From Neocallimastix lanati (nom. inval.) (Eukaryota; Neocallimastigomycota; Neocallimastigomycetes; Neocallimastigales; Neocallimastigaceae): a DNA stretch of 64,000 nucleotides. Below the pieces are notes generated by a model. It was not told the origin of the DNA. It did no database searches and saw only the letters and a list, made by a program, of their open reading frames with translations. The DNA lies in contig JACVTC010000047.1 of assembly GCA_016946835.1 (NCBI GenBank), positions 1 through 64,000 on the forward strand, read 5' to 3'. The position numbers were made by a program, and so were the translations under genes. Positions 1-8,954 of this stretch are shown here, piece after piece (position 1 is the first letter of the stretch; every line of letters starts with the position of its first letter).

Positions 1-213
1 TAATATTGCTAATATAAGTTTTAAATATATAAAAATATTACTATTAATATAAGATTTAATATAAAAATATAAAGTTTAATATAATTTTTGATTTAATTTT
101 TGATCTTTGGATTTAAAAATTTATTAAAGTACAAAAATAATAATGTACACATAATGTATTAGAAATAAATCGTAGATTTAATTAAGAATGCATTATTTAG
201 TACATTCTTATCA
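1..213 (-). mobile_element. Inverted partial LTR of the Ty3/gypsy family
   Basis: Read on the minus strand, this segment matches the first ~210 bases of the LTR that starts at 218, with about four substitutions and one indel. It ends in TCTTATCA, the reverse complement of the LTR terminus TGATAAGA. Only four bases (AGTT, 214-217) separate the two head-to-head LTR starts. The copy continues beyond the left edge of the window, so it cannot be said whether it is a solo LTR or a full element. It is more diverged than the two LTRs at 218 and 7479 are from each other, so it looks like the older insertion. Confidence 0.9.
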
Positions 214-217
214 AGTT
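214..217. repeat. Target site duplication AGTT (left)
   Basis: The four bases between the inverted LTR and the 5' LTR are repeated directly after the 3' LTR at 8351-8354. Four to five bp is normal for Ty3/gypsy integrases. Confidence 0.75.
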
Positions 218-718
218 TGATAAGAATGTACTAAATAATGCATTCTTAATTAAATCTACGATTTATTTCTAATACATTATGTGTACATTATTATTTTTGT
301 ACTTTAATAAATTTTTAAATTCAAAGATTAAAAATTAGATCAAAAATTATATTAAACTTTATAATTTTTATATTAAATCTTATATTAATAGTAATATTTT
401 TATATATTTAAAACTTATATTAACAATATTAATAATAAATCTTATTTTTTTATTTTTATATTAATAATGAAAATTTGTATTAATAATATTTTTATATATT
501 GATAATTAAAAATTTATATATTATATTTTAACTTTTATTATAAAATTTTATATCGAAATGTTTTATTTTATATTGAAAAATATTTTATTTTATTAAAAAC
601 CTTTATATTAGAATAGTATTTTTATTTTTATTTGAATATTTTAACAGATTGTAATAAAAATTTTAGCCAATTAAATAAATTCTTATTAGTAATATTTTAG
701 ATATTTTTAAATAAATAA

Positions 719-775
<57 letters not shown>

Positions 776-866
776 TTTTATTAATATTATAAATGTATTT
801 TATTTATATTGTTATAATTAAATTTTATATAATTAATTATAAAAATCAATTTAAATTTAATAGTTT

Positions 867-902
<36 letters not shown>

Positions 903-1094
903 AATAAAATGTAATTTAGTGGCAAGAACAACTTTTATGCCTTGAAAAAAAGTATAAATAGTTGTAAATTTTGCTACTAATTTTTAAATATCATCAAATA
1001 AAATCAAATAAATTTATAAATAAAAATAATAAATAAATAAATAAAATTTGTGTTTCCTTACTTTATTTTTATTTAATTCTCTAAAACCTTAACA
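218..1094 (+). repeat. 5' LTR of the Ty3/gypsy element
   Basis: An 877-bp LTR begins TGATAAGA and ends CTTAACA. It contains two long A tracts (about 721-772 and 871-900). A TATA-like box in AGTATAAATAG lies near 950, the likely Pol II promoter. The 3' copy is 872 bp; the length difference is in the A tracts. Confidence 0.93.
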
Positions 1095-1100
1095 TTTATA

Positions 1101-1118
1101 TGGTGGAGATATCGGGGA
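1101..1118 (+). promoter_or_regulatory. Primer binding site of the Ty3/gypsy element
   Basis: Six bases after the 5' LTR the sequence reads TGGTGGAGATATCGGGG. It starts with TGG, the complement of a tRNA CCA end, and is long enough to pair with an acceptor stem plus part of the T arm. The implied tRNA has acceptor 5' strand GGAGATA. I cannot name it with confidence. Confidence 0.7.
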
Positions 1119-2571
1119 ATTAAATAGAAATAATAGTAAATAACATAGATTTTTTTTTTAATTTTTTTTTATTTTATATTGATAAACAAGTAAGTCGTTA
1201 ATCCTTTGATTAACCTATGGCGCTTGTTTGATATATATATAAAAAAAATTTTTTTTAAATAAGTAAAATTAAGATTCAAAAAAAAAAACAAATTTTGTAA
1301 AATTATAACAAGGAGCGGATAGAGCTCATACACAGTGTATTCTCAGATAGCAACAAATTAACTCTATTCATAGTAGGTTATTGAATAGTAGTTAATTTGG
1401 AGATTAATTGGAAAGTAGACGAAGGTATTTGGTTACCGACCCGGTAATAATAGTTCAGCCTTCAACGTTTCAACACACGAAGGTGCGGGTACTTTCCAAG
1501 CACTGGCGAATAAGGAGCTTACGTCACCGAAGGCGTAAGATTGTTTTTTTTATATATATTTTTTTTACTTTTCTTTGTGCTAGTTATAAGGCACTTTATT
1601 ATATAAAGTATCAGACTTTGGCTAACTTCGCCATTTAAATTTTTTTTATTTTTTTTTATTACTGATACTTTATTTGTTATATAATTCCTGTAATAGAATC
1701 TTAATTTACTTTGAAAATATTGTGTTTTTAGTTAATTTTTATTAGTTAATAAAAATATTATTGAATACTTTTAAAATTTTTTTTATTCCGTACATAGATT
1801 ATCGGATTAAGTTTATCCTACATAGTAATTGGGCTAGTAGGCTCTGAACTGCTATATTTTATATTGAATATAGTAATCGTGGCACACGCGTGGCATGACA
1901 TCATTAGGTAAGCTGCACGTCAGACAGTGTGTACTATCAGATTGTACGACAATAAAGATTATTTTTTGTGTTTAATAATTATAATTAATTAATAATTTTA
2001 TTAGCTATAACAATACAATATTTATCGTTTAAAAAGAAAAATTTTTGAAAGGTGAAAATAATAAATAAAACTTTGCTTCTAAATTTATTACTACAAATAT
2101 ACTAAATTACAAAATTCAAGTGGTCGATAAAGATTTCGAGCTTGAAAAATATTCTATTAAGTTGTCGATAAAGATTTCGAACTTAAAATTATTCTATTAA
2201 GTTGTCGATAAAGATTTCGAACTTAAAATTATTTCATTGAATTGTCGATAAAGATTTCGAACTTAAAATTATTCTATTAAGTTGTCGATAAAGATTTCGA
2301 ACTTAAAATTATTCTTAAAAAAGTAGTCGAAAAGAACCTCGTGCTTTATAATTTCTACTAAGTTGTCGATAAGGATTTCGAGCTTATACTTACTAAAGAA
2401 AGCAAATAAAATTATTATTTTCAAAAATTACTAAGATATATTGTTTTAAAATTTGATTCGATATTAAATTACTTGTTAAATTATATTTTTAAAGTTGGAC
2501 TTTCAAATTTATTCGTATTTAATAACCTCGTTAATTTATAATAAAAAAAAAAATTATTAACTAAAAACGAA
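1119..2571 (+). other. Long structured leader between primer site and gag
   Basis: About 1.45 kb without a credible ORF; the short frame at 1408-1638 has no recognisable content. Several hairpins can be seen: CTTACG/CGTAAG around 1518-1539, TTACC/GGTAA around 1432-1446, and AAAGTATCAG/CTGATACTTT bridging about 1606-1672. The 1300-1540 part is clearly richer in G+C than the surroundings. Likely roles are packaging, dimerisation or translation control, but this is inference. Confidence 0.6.
2120..2396 (+). repeat. Seven ~40-bp tandem repeats in the retroelement leader
   Basis: Units of 40 bp begin near 2121, 2161, 2201, 2241 and 2281, with two diverged units to about 2396. The core of each is GTCGATAAAGATTTCGA. 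The fixed 40-bp period just upstream of gag suggests a cis-acting element rather than random expansion. Confidence 0.9.
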
Positions 2572-3477
2572 ATGTCTACTAAAAGTACTTTAAGTTTTAA
2601 AGAATTAAAGAAAGAATTACGAGACATAGTGAAGCTTAGCAAGGACAATTTAGATATAAAGTCCTGGGCTACTGAATTAAAACTTTGGATCAAGATACAA
2701 GGTATCACAGATCCGGAAACAATATTTAATGCTTGTTTACTTACCAGCTCTGGTGAAGTACAACGCGTTATTGAAGATTTGGGAGAAGATAGTGATGATG
2801 AAAGTGATGATTCATCAGATGAAGAAGAAGATGATGAAGAAGAAAATGTTGATGATGATAAATTTCCTTCTCTTGAAAAAATTATTTCAAGTCTTGAAAA
2901 TTTTTACGGTATTAAAGAAGACCAAAATTTACTTCTTAAAGAACTTCGTGCAATGCGAATTAAAAGAAACGAAAAGATTAAAGACTTTAATGTAAGATAT
3001 AGAACTTTGTACACTAAACTTGATAAAAAGAGAAGAAAGCGCATTGGTGTACTAGATTATATTGATTCTATTCAAAATAATTATGAAGCCTGGAAGAAAT
3101 TATCCCTTAAAGATGATATAAGTATGGAGAAAGCTTTCAAAATTGCCGAGAAAGTAGATAGACTTTCTGTAAGGAACAATAATATTAATACCTATAATGT
3201 TAATAATTCCCAGCATAATCAAAATAATCAAAACAGTACTACTTCAAGACTTTATCCTAAAAGAAGAAACGAAACTTTCCAAACAAGTCAAACAAATAAT
3301 AAACTGAAACCTCAAGATATTATAGAAGAATCAACCCAGAAAATGAGAAATTTATCCGTTAAAACTTGCTTCTTCTGTAAGGAAGAAGGTCATTACTCAT
3401 ACTATTGCCCTCAATTAAATAAGATTATGGAAAAAAATAAAAAAGAAATATATTCCAAAAAGTCTTTAAACTTCTAA
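2572..3477 (+). CDS. gag: Gag polyprotein of the Ty3/gypsy element
   Basis: This 301-aa protein should form the capsid and nucleocapsid of the virus-like particle and bind the element RNA. Residues ~1-200 are a helical capsid-like region of retrotransposon Gag type, interrupted at about residues 75-100 by a very acidic Asp/Glu run. An Asn/Gln-rich linker follows. A single CCHC zinc knuckle (C-x2-C-x4-H-x4-C) lies at about residues 266-279. The ORF ends in TAA at 3475-3477. The T-TTA-AAC slippery site sits two codons before the stop, so most ribosomes would stop here and a minority would enter pol. Confidence 0.93.
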   Translation: MSTKSTLSFKELKKELRDIVKLSKDNLDIKSWATELKLWIKIQGITDPETIFNACLLTSSGEVQRVIEDLGEDSDDESDDSSDEEEDDEEENVDDDKFPSLEKIISSLENFYGIKEDQNLLLKELRAMRIKRNEKIKDFNVRYRTLYTKLDKKRRKRIGVLDYIDSIQNNYEAWKKLSLKDDISMEKAFKIAEKVDRLSVRNNNINTYNVNNSQHNQNNQNSTTSRLYPKRRNETFQTSQTNNKLKPQDIIEESTQKMRNLSVKTCFFCKEEGHYSYYCPQLNKIMEKNKKEIYSKKSLNF

Positions 3478-3517
3478 ATGGGAGCAGAAGCACTCCCAAT
3501 GACAAAACAATAGCTTC
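3465..3517 (+). promoter_or_regulatory. Programmed -1 frameshift signal (slippery site plus pseudoknot)
   Basis: In the gag frame the codons are TCT TTA AAC, giving the canonical heptamer T-TTA-AAC at 3465-3471. A 7-nt spacer (3472-3478) leads to a perfect 6-bp stem, TGGGAG (3479-3484) with CTCCCA (3493-3498). Loop bases GAAGC (3487-3491) are complementary to GCTTC (3513-3517), so an H-type pseudoknot with a 5-bp second stem can form. The -1 frame is open from 3441 into pol. All required parts of a retroviral-type signal are present at standard spacing. Confidence 0.88.
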
Positions 3518-6500
3518 ATTAAATAATTTACAAAATAATACTTTTACTAAGAATACTCCAATTGATAATAATTCCTTTAACGAAGAATCTGAAGAATCTG
3601 ATTTTAGTGAGGATGATATCATTATAAATGCTGTAAAAAGAAAAATGAATGATAATAACAGCGAAAAAGAAGAAAATAATTCCAAGAAAGTACATAAAAG
3701 TTTAAAAGATAATCCACGTCCTTTTGCAACTCCTGCTTTAAGAAAGAAGAAAGAAAATGAGCTGCATAATAAACCAAATAAAGTTTATAAAAATCAAATA
3801 CTTCCTTCAATTTTAACTCAACCAAATATTAACAAAGAAAAACAAAAAGAAAAGGAATTAAGAAATATGACAAGAGTAAGAGAAAGTAAAGAAGAAAACA
3901 ACAATTATTCATCAAAAGGAAAGGAAAAAGTTGAATCTGAAGATATACTTGTAATCGATAATGAAATAGAAGATCTAGAAATGAATAAAGATAATCAACA
4001 AAATAAAACTAATACTTTGGAAAAATTAATTTCAACAAAAACTAAGGAAACTAATAATGGAAATACTCAATTAGTAAAAAGGAATATCAAAATGATGAAT
4101 AATAAAGAACCTTACAATATTATGGATGATTTAAATAATCTTAAATCCAGTATTACGATAGGTCAACTCTTGAATGCATGTCCTAAAATTCGTTCACAAT
4201 TAACTCAAGGTTTAAAGTTAGAAAAGTCTAAAATAATTGGAACTGTAGACAATGTAATAGCACGAACTTTATTAGTAAATAACTATGACCATAGCTACAT
4301 AAGTAAAAGTAATGAAGTAGCCGAAGAAGACTTAGCAATGGTTGATGCAAGTGTTGACGGAGTACTAGGAAAACTTTTAATTGATTCTTGTAGTAACCTA
4401 AGCATCGTTACTAAGCAGTATTTTGATAAATTACCTGGTGAATATGAAACAGTTGGAAAAAGTCGTGGAAGAATCCAACTAGCAACACAAGATGAAGAAT
4501 ACTCGGAAGGAATTATTGTTCGATTACCAGTAAAAATTAATAATTATGAATTTAATGCGGACTTTAGAATTATTGAGAAAGAAGACTCATTTTATGATAT
4601 GTTAATAAACTTTAAAACTCAAATCGATCATTGTTTATTTATTCATCCAACCTTAAACAGTCTATGTAAACTTTTGTCAGAAAGTGAATACGAAGAAATA
4701 GCTAAAATAAATAATCAATATTATGATGAAGAAAGTATAATCTGCACTATTAGAAAAGTTGAAGAAACGAATAATGAAAAGGAAATTATAAAGGAATTAA
4801 CTCCAATGGAATTTATTGAGAGTGATGAATTTTTAAGTACCTTAAATAAAGATTATAAAGAACAAATTATTAAAATTCTCAAAGAAATGATTGACATAGT
4901 TGCCACTTCAACAGAAGAACTAACTCCTTCTAAACTTTCACCACATAAGATCCGTTTGAAAGCAAATGCAAAGCCAGTAAAATTAAGAAGTTATAGGTTA
5001 ACTAAATTAAAATCAGATATCTTAAAAGAAGAACTTACAAAGCTTATTAAGAAAGGATTGATAGAACCATCCTGTTCAGAATGGTCATCTCCAGTAGTAC
5101 TCATTCTAAAACACAATGGAAAGTGGCGCTTGTGCATTGACTACCGAAAAGTCAATGATATGACAGAAAAAGATTCTTATTCAGTTCCATATATAGATGA
5201 AATTTTTGATAGTCTCGGAGGAGCTAAAATATTTACAACTCTTGATTTATTTTCTGGTTTTCACCAAATCTTAATGGATGAAGAAAGCGTTGAAGTAACC
5301 ACTTTCACTACTAAGTTTGGAAATTATCAATTTAAGGTTATGCCTTTTGGACTTACTGGAGCTCCCTCAACCTTCCAAAGAGAAATGAATAAAATTTTAT
5401 TCCCTTTTATTGGTGAATTTGTTTATGTATTTATTGATGATGTTTTGATCTATTCAAAAAGTATCGAAGAACATTTAATTCATATTAAACAAGTATTAGA
5501 AGTATTTAAAGAAAACAAGTTAAAAATTAATATTGAAAAGTGCCATTTTCTTCAAACTGAAGTTGATGTATTAGGTCACAAACTTACTACTAAAGGATTA
5601 AGTCCCATGGAAAGTAAAATAACAGCTATTAAGAAGTGGGAAGCCCCTTCATCAATTCATGAATTAAGATCATTTCTAGGAGCAATAGGGTATTATCGTG
5701 ACTTTATCCCTAAATATGCTCAAATTACCTCACCTTTATGTAAATTATTGAAAAAGAATACTAAATATGAATGGAATAAAGAACAACAAGAAAGCTTTGA
5801 ACTCCTAAAAGAAAAATTAATCAATGCACCTATTCTAAAATTTCCGTCATTTGACAAACCTTTTATCATTAGAACTGATGCTTCGTATAATGGAATTGGT
5901 GGAGTTCTTTTACAAAAAGAAGAAGAAACCGGTAAGGAGCATCCAATACACTTTATAAGTAGAAGTTTGAAGAAAACTGAAAAGAATTATGGTATCACAG
6001 ATTTGGAAGGAACAGCTTTATTTTACTGTATGACTAAATTTAAATCTTATATTGAAGGAAATCCATTACCTACAACTATTTACACAGATCATAAACCATT
6101 AGTTGGTTTATTTAAGAATAAAGAACCTTTGAATGCAAGGCAAACAAGATGGTGTCTAACCGCTAGTATGCTTGGAATTAATATAAAATATGAATCAGGC
6201 AAAAAGAATGTGTTAGCTGATGCTCTTTCAAGAATGAAAAGTAAGGAAGAGAGAAAGATATTATTAACAAAAATTACTAATGGAAATAATGAAGAATTAT
6301 TATCTAAGGTTATAAAGGAATTTATTAATGAAAAGTTTACTGTTATTGATGGTGAAGATTACTTTATCGACAATGGAAATTATAGAAAATTAATAACGGA
6401 CGAAAATGAAAGGTTTAAATTAATTTTAGAAGCTCATAATATTGGCCACGAAGGATATTACAAAACATATCAAAGACTTAAGAAAAACTTTTATTGGAAT

Positions 6501-7460
6501 CATATGATTAAAGATATCAAAAGAATTGTTAGTAATTGTGAAAAATGCCAGTTAAATCGTCCTCAACCATATCCAGAACCAACCGAAAACCATCCAACTA
6601 AAGTGGAGGGTCCCTTTGTGCATTTAGGATTAGATATTATAGGACCGTTACCAAAAACAAGAAATAATAATCAATATATTATAGTAACTGTTGATTACTT
6701 TACCAAATGGGTTGAAGCCGAACCCACTGAAAACATAACTTCCTCTGATATAATTAAATTTTTAATAAACGTTTTTGCAAGACATGGTGTGCCTCAAGTT
6801 ATTACTACAGATAATGGAGTCCAATTCACTTCTGATATGACTAAAATCTTTCTTGATCTTTATGATGTTTATGTAAAATTCATAGCTACCTATCACCCTG
6901 AATCCAATGGTCTCACTGAAAACCGAAATAAAGAAATTGGAAAATTACTTCGTTTATTAGGAAGGAAAAATCAAGATTGGGATGAAGTTTTACCTTCTGC
7001 TTTATGGGCACTTCGAACTACCAAAAACACAGCTACCGGACATTCTAGTTTTGAATTAGTATATGGAAGAGAAGACCAACAGCCTTATGATATAGCCATA
7101 AGAACAATTGAAAATGCAGGTAAATCGTATGATGAAATTTTAATGGAAAAATTTGTTCGTCATTATCAATGGACTAGAGAAGCATGCGAAAATGTGAAGA
7201 ATGCTAACAAGTATTGGGCAACAAGACGAGAAGAACAAATAAGTATGAAAAAAGGAAAAGAATTAAAAGCTGGTGATCTTGTTCTTGTTAGAAACTTTAG
7301 CCGCACTAAGCTAGAACCATATTACAATGGACCATTTAAAATTTTAAAAATTCAATTCAACACGGCAACCTTAATCGATCAGAAAACTGGGAAACAACTC
7401 GATAGGAATGTTCATTTTAAAAATTTAGTAAAGTTTAACTCCGCTTACAGAGAAGCTTGA
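3471..7460 (+). CDS. pol: Pol polyprotein (PR-RT-RH-IN) of the Ty3/gypsy element
   Basis: Pol lies in the -1 frame relative to gag. It is open from 3441, overlaps gag by 37 nt, and is probably made as Gag-Pol. The first in-frame ATG is at 3645; residue numbers below count from it. A Lys/Asn-rich stretch comes first. The aspartic protease has LLIDSCSN with Asp247; the usual DSG/DTG reads DSC. Reverse transcriptase spans about 440-640, with FIDD ending at Asp598-Asp599. RNase H follows, with RTDAS and DHKPL. The integrase has an HHCC zinc motif near 930-970 and a DDE core with DNG Asp1056 and Glu1092 (D-35-E). A GPF-type module lies near the C-terminus, and there is no chromodomain. The frame is intact. 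Confidence 0.95.
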   Translation, partial: LLNGSRSTPNDKTIASLNNLQNNTFTKNTPIDNNSFNEESEESDFSEDDIIINAVKRKMNDNNSEKEENNSKKVHKSLKDNPRPFATPALRKKKENELHNKPNKVYKNQILPSILTQPNINKEKQKEKELRNMTRVRESKEENNNYSSKGKEKVESEDILVIDNEIEDLEMNKDNQQNKTNTLEKLISTKTKETNNGNTQLVKRNIKMMNNKEPYNIMDDLNNLKSSITIGQLLNACPKIRSQLTQGLKLEKSKIIGTVDNVIARTLLVNNYDHSYISKSNEVAEEDLAMVDASVDGVLGKLLIDSCSNLSIVTKQYFDKLPGEYETVGKSRGRIQLATQDEEYSEGIIVRLPVKINNYEFNADFRIIEKEDSFYDMLINFKTQIDHCLFIHPTLNSLCKLLSESEYEEIAKINNQYYDEESIICTIRKVEETNNEKEIIKELTPMEFIESDEFLSTLNKDYKEQIIKILKEMIDIVATSTEELTPSKLSPHKIRLKANAKPVKLRSYRLTKLKSDILKEELTKLIKKGLIEPSCSEWSSPVVLILKHNGKWRLCIDYRKVNDMTEKDSYSVPYIDEIFDSLGGAKIFTTLDLFSGFHQILMDEESVEVTTFTTKFGNYQFKVMPFGLTGAPSTFQREMNKILFPFIGEFVYVFIDDVLIYSKSIEEHLIHIKQVLEVFKENKLKINIEKCHFLQTEVDVLGHKLTTKGLSPMESKITAIKKWEAPSSIHELRSFLGAIGYYRDFIPKYAQITSPLCKLLKKNTKYEWNKEQQESFELLKEKLINAPILKFPSFDKPFIIRTDASYNGIGGVLLQKEEETGKEHPIHFISRSLKKTEKNYGITDLEGTALFYCMTKFKSYIEGNPLPTTIYTDHKPLVGLFKNKEPLNARQTRWCLTASMLGINIKYESGKKNVLADALSRMKSKEERKILLTKITNGNNEELLSKVIKEFINEKFTVIDGEDYFIDNGNYRKLITDENERFKLILEAHNIGHEGYYKTYQRLKKNFYWNHMIKDIKRIVSNCEKCQLNRPQPYPEPTENHPTKVEGPFVHLGLDIIGPLPKTRNNNQYIIVTVDYFTKWVEAEPTENITSSDIIKFLINVFARHGVPQVITTDNGVQFTSDMTKIFLDLYDVYVKFIATYHPESNGLTENRNKEIGKLLRLLGRKNQDWDEVLPSALWALRTTKNTATGHSSFELVYGREDQQPYDIAIRTIENAGKSYDEILMEKFVRHYQWTREACENVKNANKYWATRREEQISMKKGKELKAGDLVLVRNFSRTKLEPYYNGPFKILKIQFNTATLIDQKTGKQLDRNVHFKNLVKFNSAYREA

Positions 7461-7467
7461 GTCTTCG

Positions 7468-7478
7468 TCGGGGCATCT
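7468..7478 (+). promoter_or_regulatory. Polypurine-like plus-strand primer site
   Basis: The bases directly before the 3' LTR read TCGGGGCATCT. Only GGGG is a purine run, so this is a short, atypical polypurine tract. Its position against the LTR start at 7479 is what supports the call. Confidence 0.45.
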
Positions 7479-7979
7479 TGATAAGAATGTACTAAATAAT
7501 GCATTCTTAATTAAATCTACGATTTATTTCTAATACATTATGTGTACATTATTATTTTTGTACTTTAATAAATTTTTAAATTCAAAGATTAAAAATTAGA
7601 TCAAAAATTATATTAAACTTTATAATTTTTATATTAAATCTTATATTAATAGTAATATTTTTATATATTTAAAACTTATATTAACAATATTAATAATAAA
7701 TCTTATTTTTTTATTTTTATATTAATAATGAAAATTTGTATTAATAATATTTTTATATATTGATAATTAAAAATTTATATATTATATTTTAACTTTTATT
7801 ATAAAATTTTATATCGAAATGTTTTATTTTATATTGAAAAATATTTTATTTTATTAAAAACCTTTATATTAGAATAGTATTTTTATTTTTATTTGAATAT
7901 TTTAACAGATTGTAATAAAAATTTTAGCCAATTAAATAAATTCTTATTAGTAATATTTTAGATATTTTTAAATAAATAA

Positions 7980-8033
<54 letters not shown>

Positions 8034-8124
8034 TTTTATTAATATTATAAATGTATTTTATTTATATTGTTATAATTAAATTTTATATAATTAATTATAA
8101 AAATCAATTTAAATTTAATAGTTT

Positions 8125-8156
<32 letters not shown>

Positions 8157-8350
8157 TAAATAAAATGTAATTTAGTGGCAAGAACAACTTTTATGCCTTG
8201 AAAAAAAGTATAAATAGTTGTAAATTTTGCTACTAATTTTTAAATATCATCAAATAAAATCAAATAAATTTATAAATAAAAATAATAAATAAATAAATAA
8301 AATTTGTGTTTCCTTACTTTATTTTTATTTAATTCTCTAAAACCTTAACA
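7479..8350 (+). repeat. 3' LTR of the Ty3/gypsy element
   Basis: An 872-bp direct repeat of 218-1094, beginning TGATAAGA and ending CTTAACA. I see differences only in the two A tracts. It contains the same AGTATAAATAG box, near 8207. Confidence 0.93.
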
Positions 8351-8354
8351 AGTT
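8351..8354. repeat. Target site duplication AGTT (right)
   Basis: Matches AGTT at 214-217. The uninterrupted target would have been the inverted LTR end followed by AGTTAGTAAAATTAGAAC and then the tRNA-like sequence. Confidence 0.75.
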
Positions 8355-8363
8355 AGTAAAATT

Positions 8364-8435
8364 AGAACTTTGGTTCAATGGTTAGTTACATTGACCATGA
8401 CCAATACTTCATGGGTTCGACTCACACCTCAACCC
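8364..8435 (+). pseudogene. Degenerate tRNA-like sequence with Pol III A and B boxes
   Basis: TGGTTCAATGG at 8371-8381 fits the Pol III A box (TRGYNNANNNG). GGTTCGACTCA at 8414-8424 fits the B box except at the last base. Box spacing is tRNA-like and TTTT follows near 8437. The anticodon arm can form only ATTG/CAAT with an 8-base loop. The T stem has two mismatches, and the acceptor strands do not pair. It is therefore a tRNA pseudogene or tRNA-derived repeat, not a functional tRNA. It starts about 13 bp after the Ty3/gypsy insertion point. Confidence 0.45.
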
Positions 8436-8440
8436 ATTTT

Positions 8441-8954
8441 GCATAAATAATTATTTTATTAATTATTTTATTAATTATTAATAATATCTTCTTGAATATT
8501 CTTTCTGTATAAAATTATAGAAAGTTAAAGATTCTTTCGGTTCGTAATTCAACCGAAATGAATTTAGAAATTCTTATTATATAAATTATTTTATTCTTTT
8601 TTGATAAGATTCATTTTCATCAATTAAAATCTATATTCTAGAAACTTTACATTATTAATTATTACAAACATATTTCTAAATATTTCTTTAAAATTATTTT
8701 TACATGTTAAAACTGTTTTTCCGTTAAAAGTATAAATAGTGCGAACTTCACGAATGAAAATATTTTTCTTCGTGCTTTTATTAATAATAATTAACGTATA
8801 AGTAATTCGAAATATTACCTTGTTGATTAATATTAATAATTATTTTAAATTTTATAATTAATAAAAAATATTTCTAATAAAACGAATTATTTATACAGAT
8901 AGTGTAAACCTATTGAGTTTTCTCCTTTCTGTGTTTCTATATCTCATCCCGCCT
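8441..8954. other. Possible solo LTR or promoter-bearing repeat
   Basis: No ORF. It has a TATA-like AAGTATAAATAG near 8730, resembling the TATA context of the Ty3/gypsy LTR. It also has a perfect 8-bp hairpin (TTTCGGTT 8535-8542 with AACCGAAA 8551-8558) and a CACGAA/TTCGTG pair around 8747-8776. The ends are not defined, so an LTR of a second family is only a suggestion. Confidence 0.25.

Larger units (their letters stand above)
218..8350 (+). mobile_element. Full-length Ty3/gypsy LTR retrotransposon
   Basis: The order is 5' LTR (218-1094), tRNA primer site, ~1.45 kb leader, gag, pol, polypurine-like stretch and 3' LTR (7479-8350). The ends are TG...CA and the flanks carry a 4-bp duplication, AGTT, at 214-217 and 8351-8354. 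Gag and pol are uninterrupted and joined by a -1 frameshift signal. The domain order protease, reverse transcriptase, RNase H, integrase defines Ty3/gypsy (Metaviridae). No chromodomain follows the integrase. The LTRs appear identical apart from A-tract lengths, which implies a recent insertion and possibly an active copy. Confidence 0.96.

Noticed and set aside
1-430. Giant palindrome as a novel hairpin element
   Set aside because: It is two LTRs of the same family in head-to-head orientation; the palindrome ends where the window cuts the left copy.
1408-1638. 76-aa basic frame in the retroelement leader
   Set aside because: It has no recognisable domain and no ATG in good context, and it lies in a hairpin-rich leader; treated as non-coding.
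2120-2396. Possible CRISPR-like array
   Set aside because: The repeats are contiguous 40-bp units without unique spacers, inside a eukaryotic retroelement leader.
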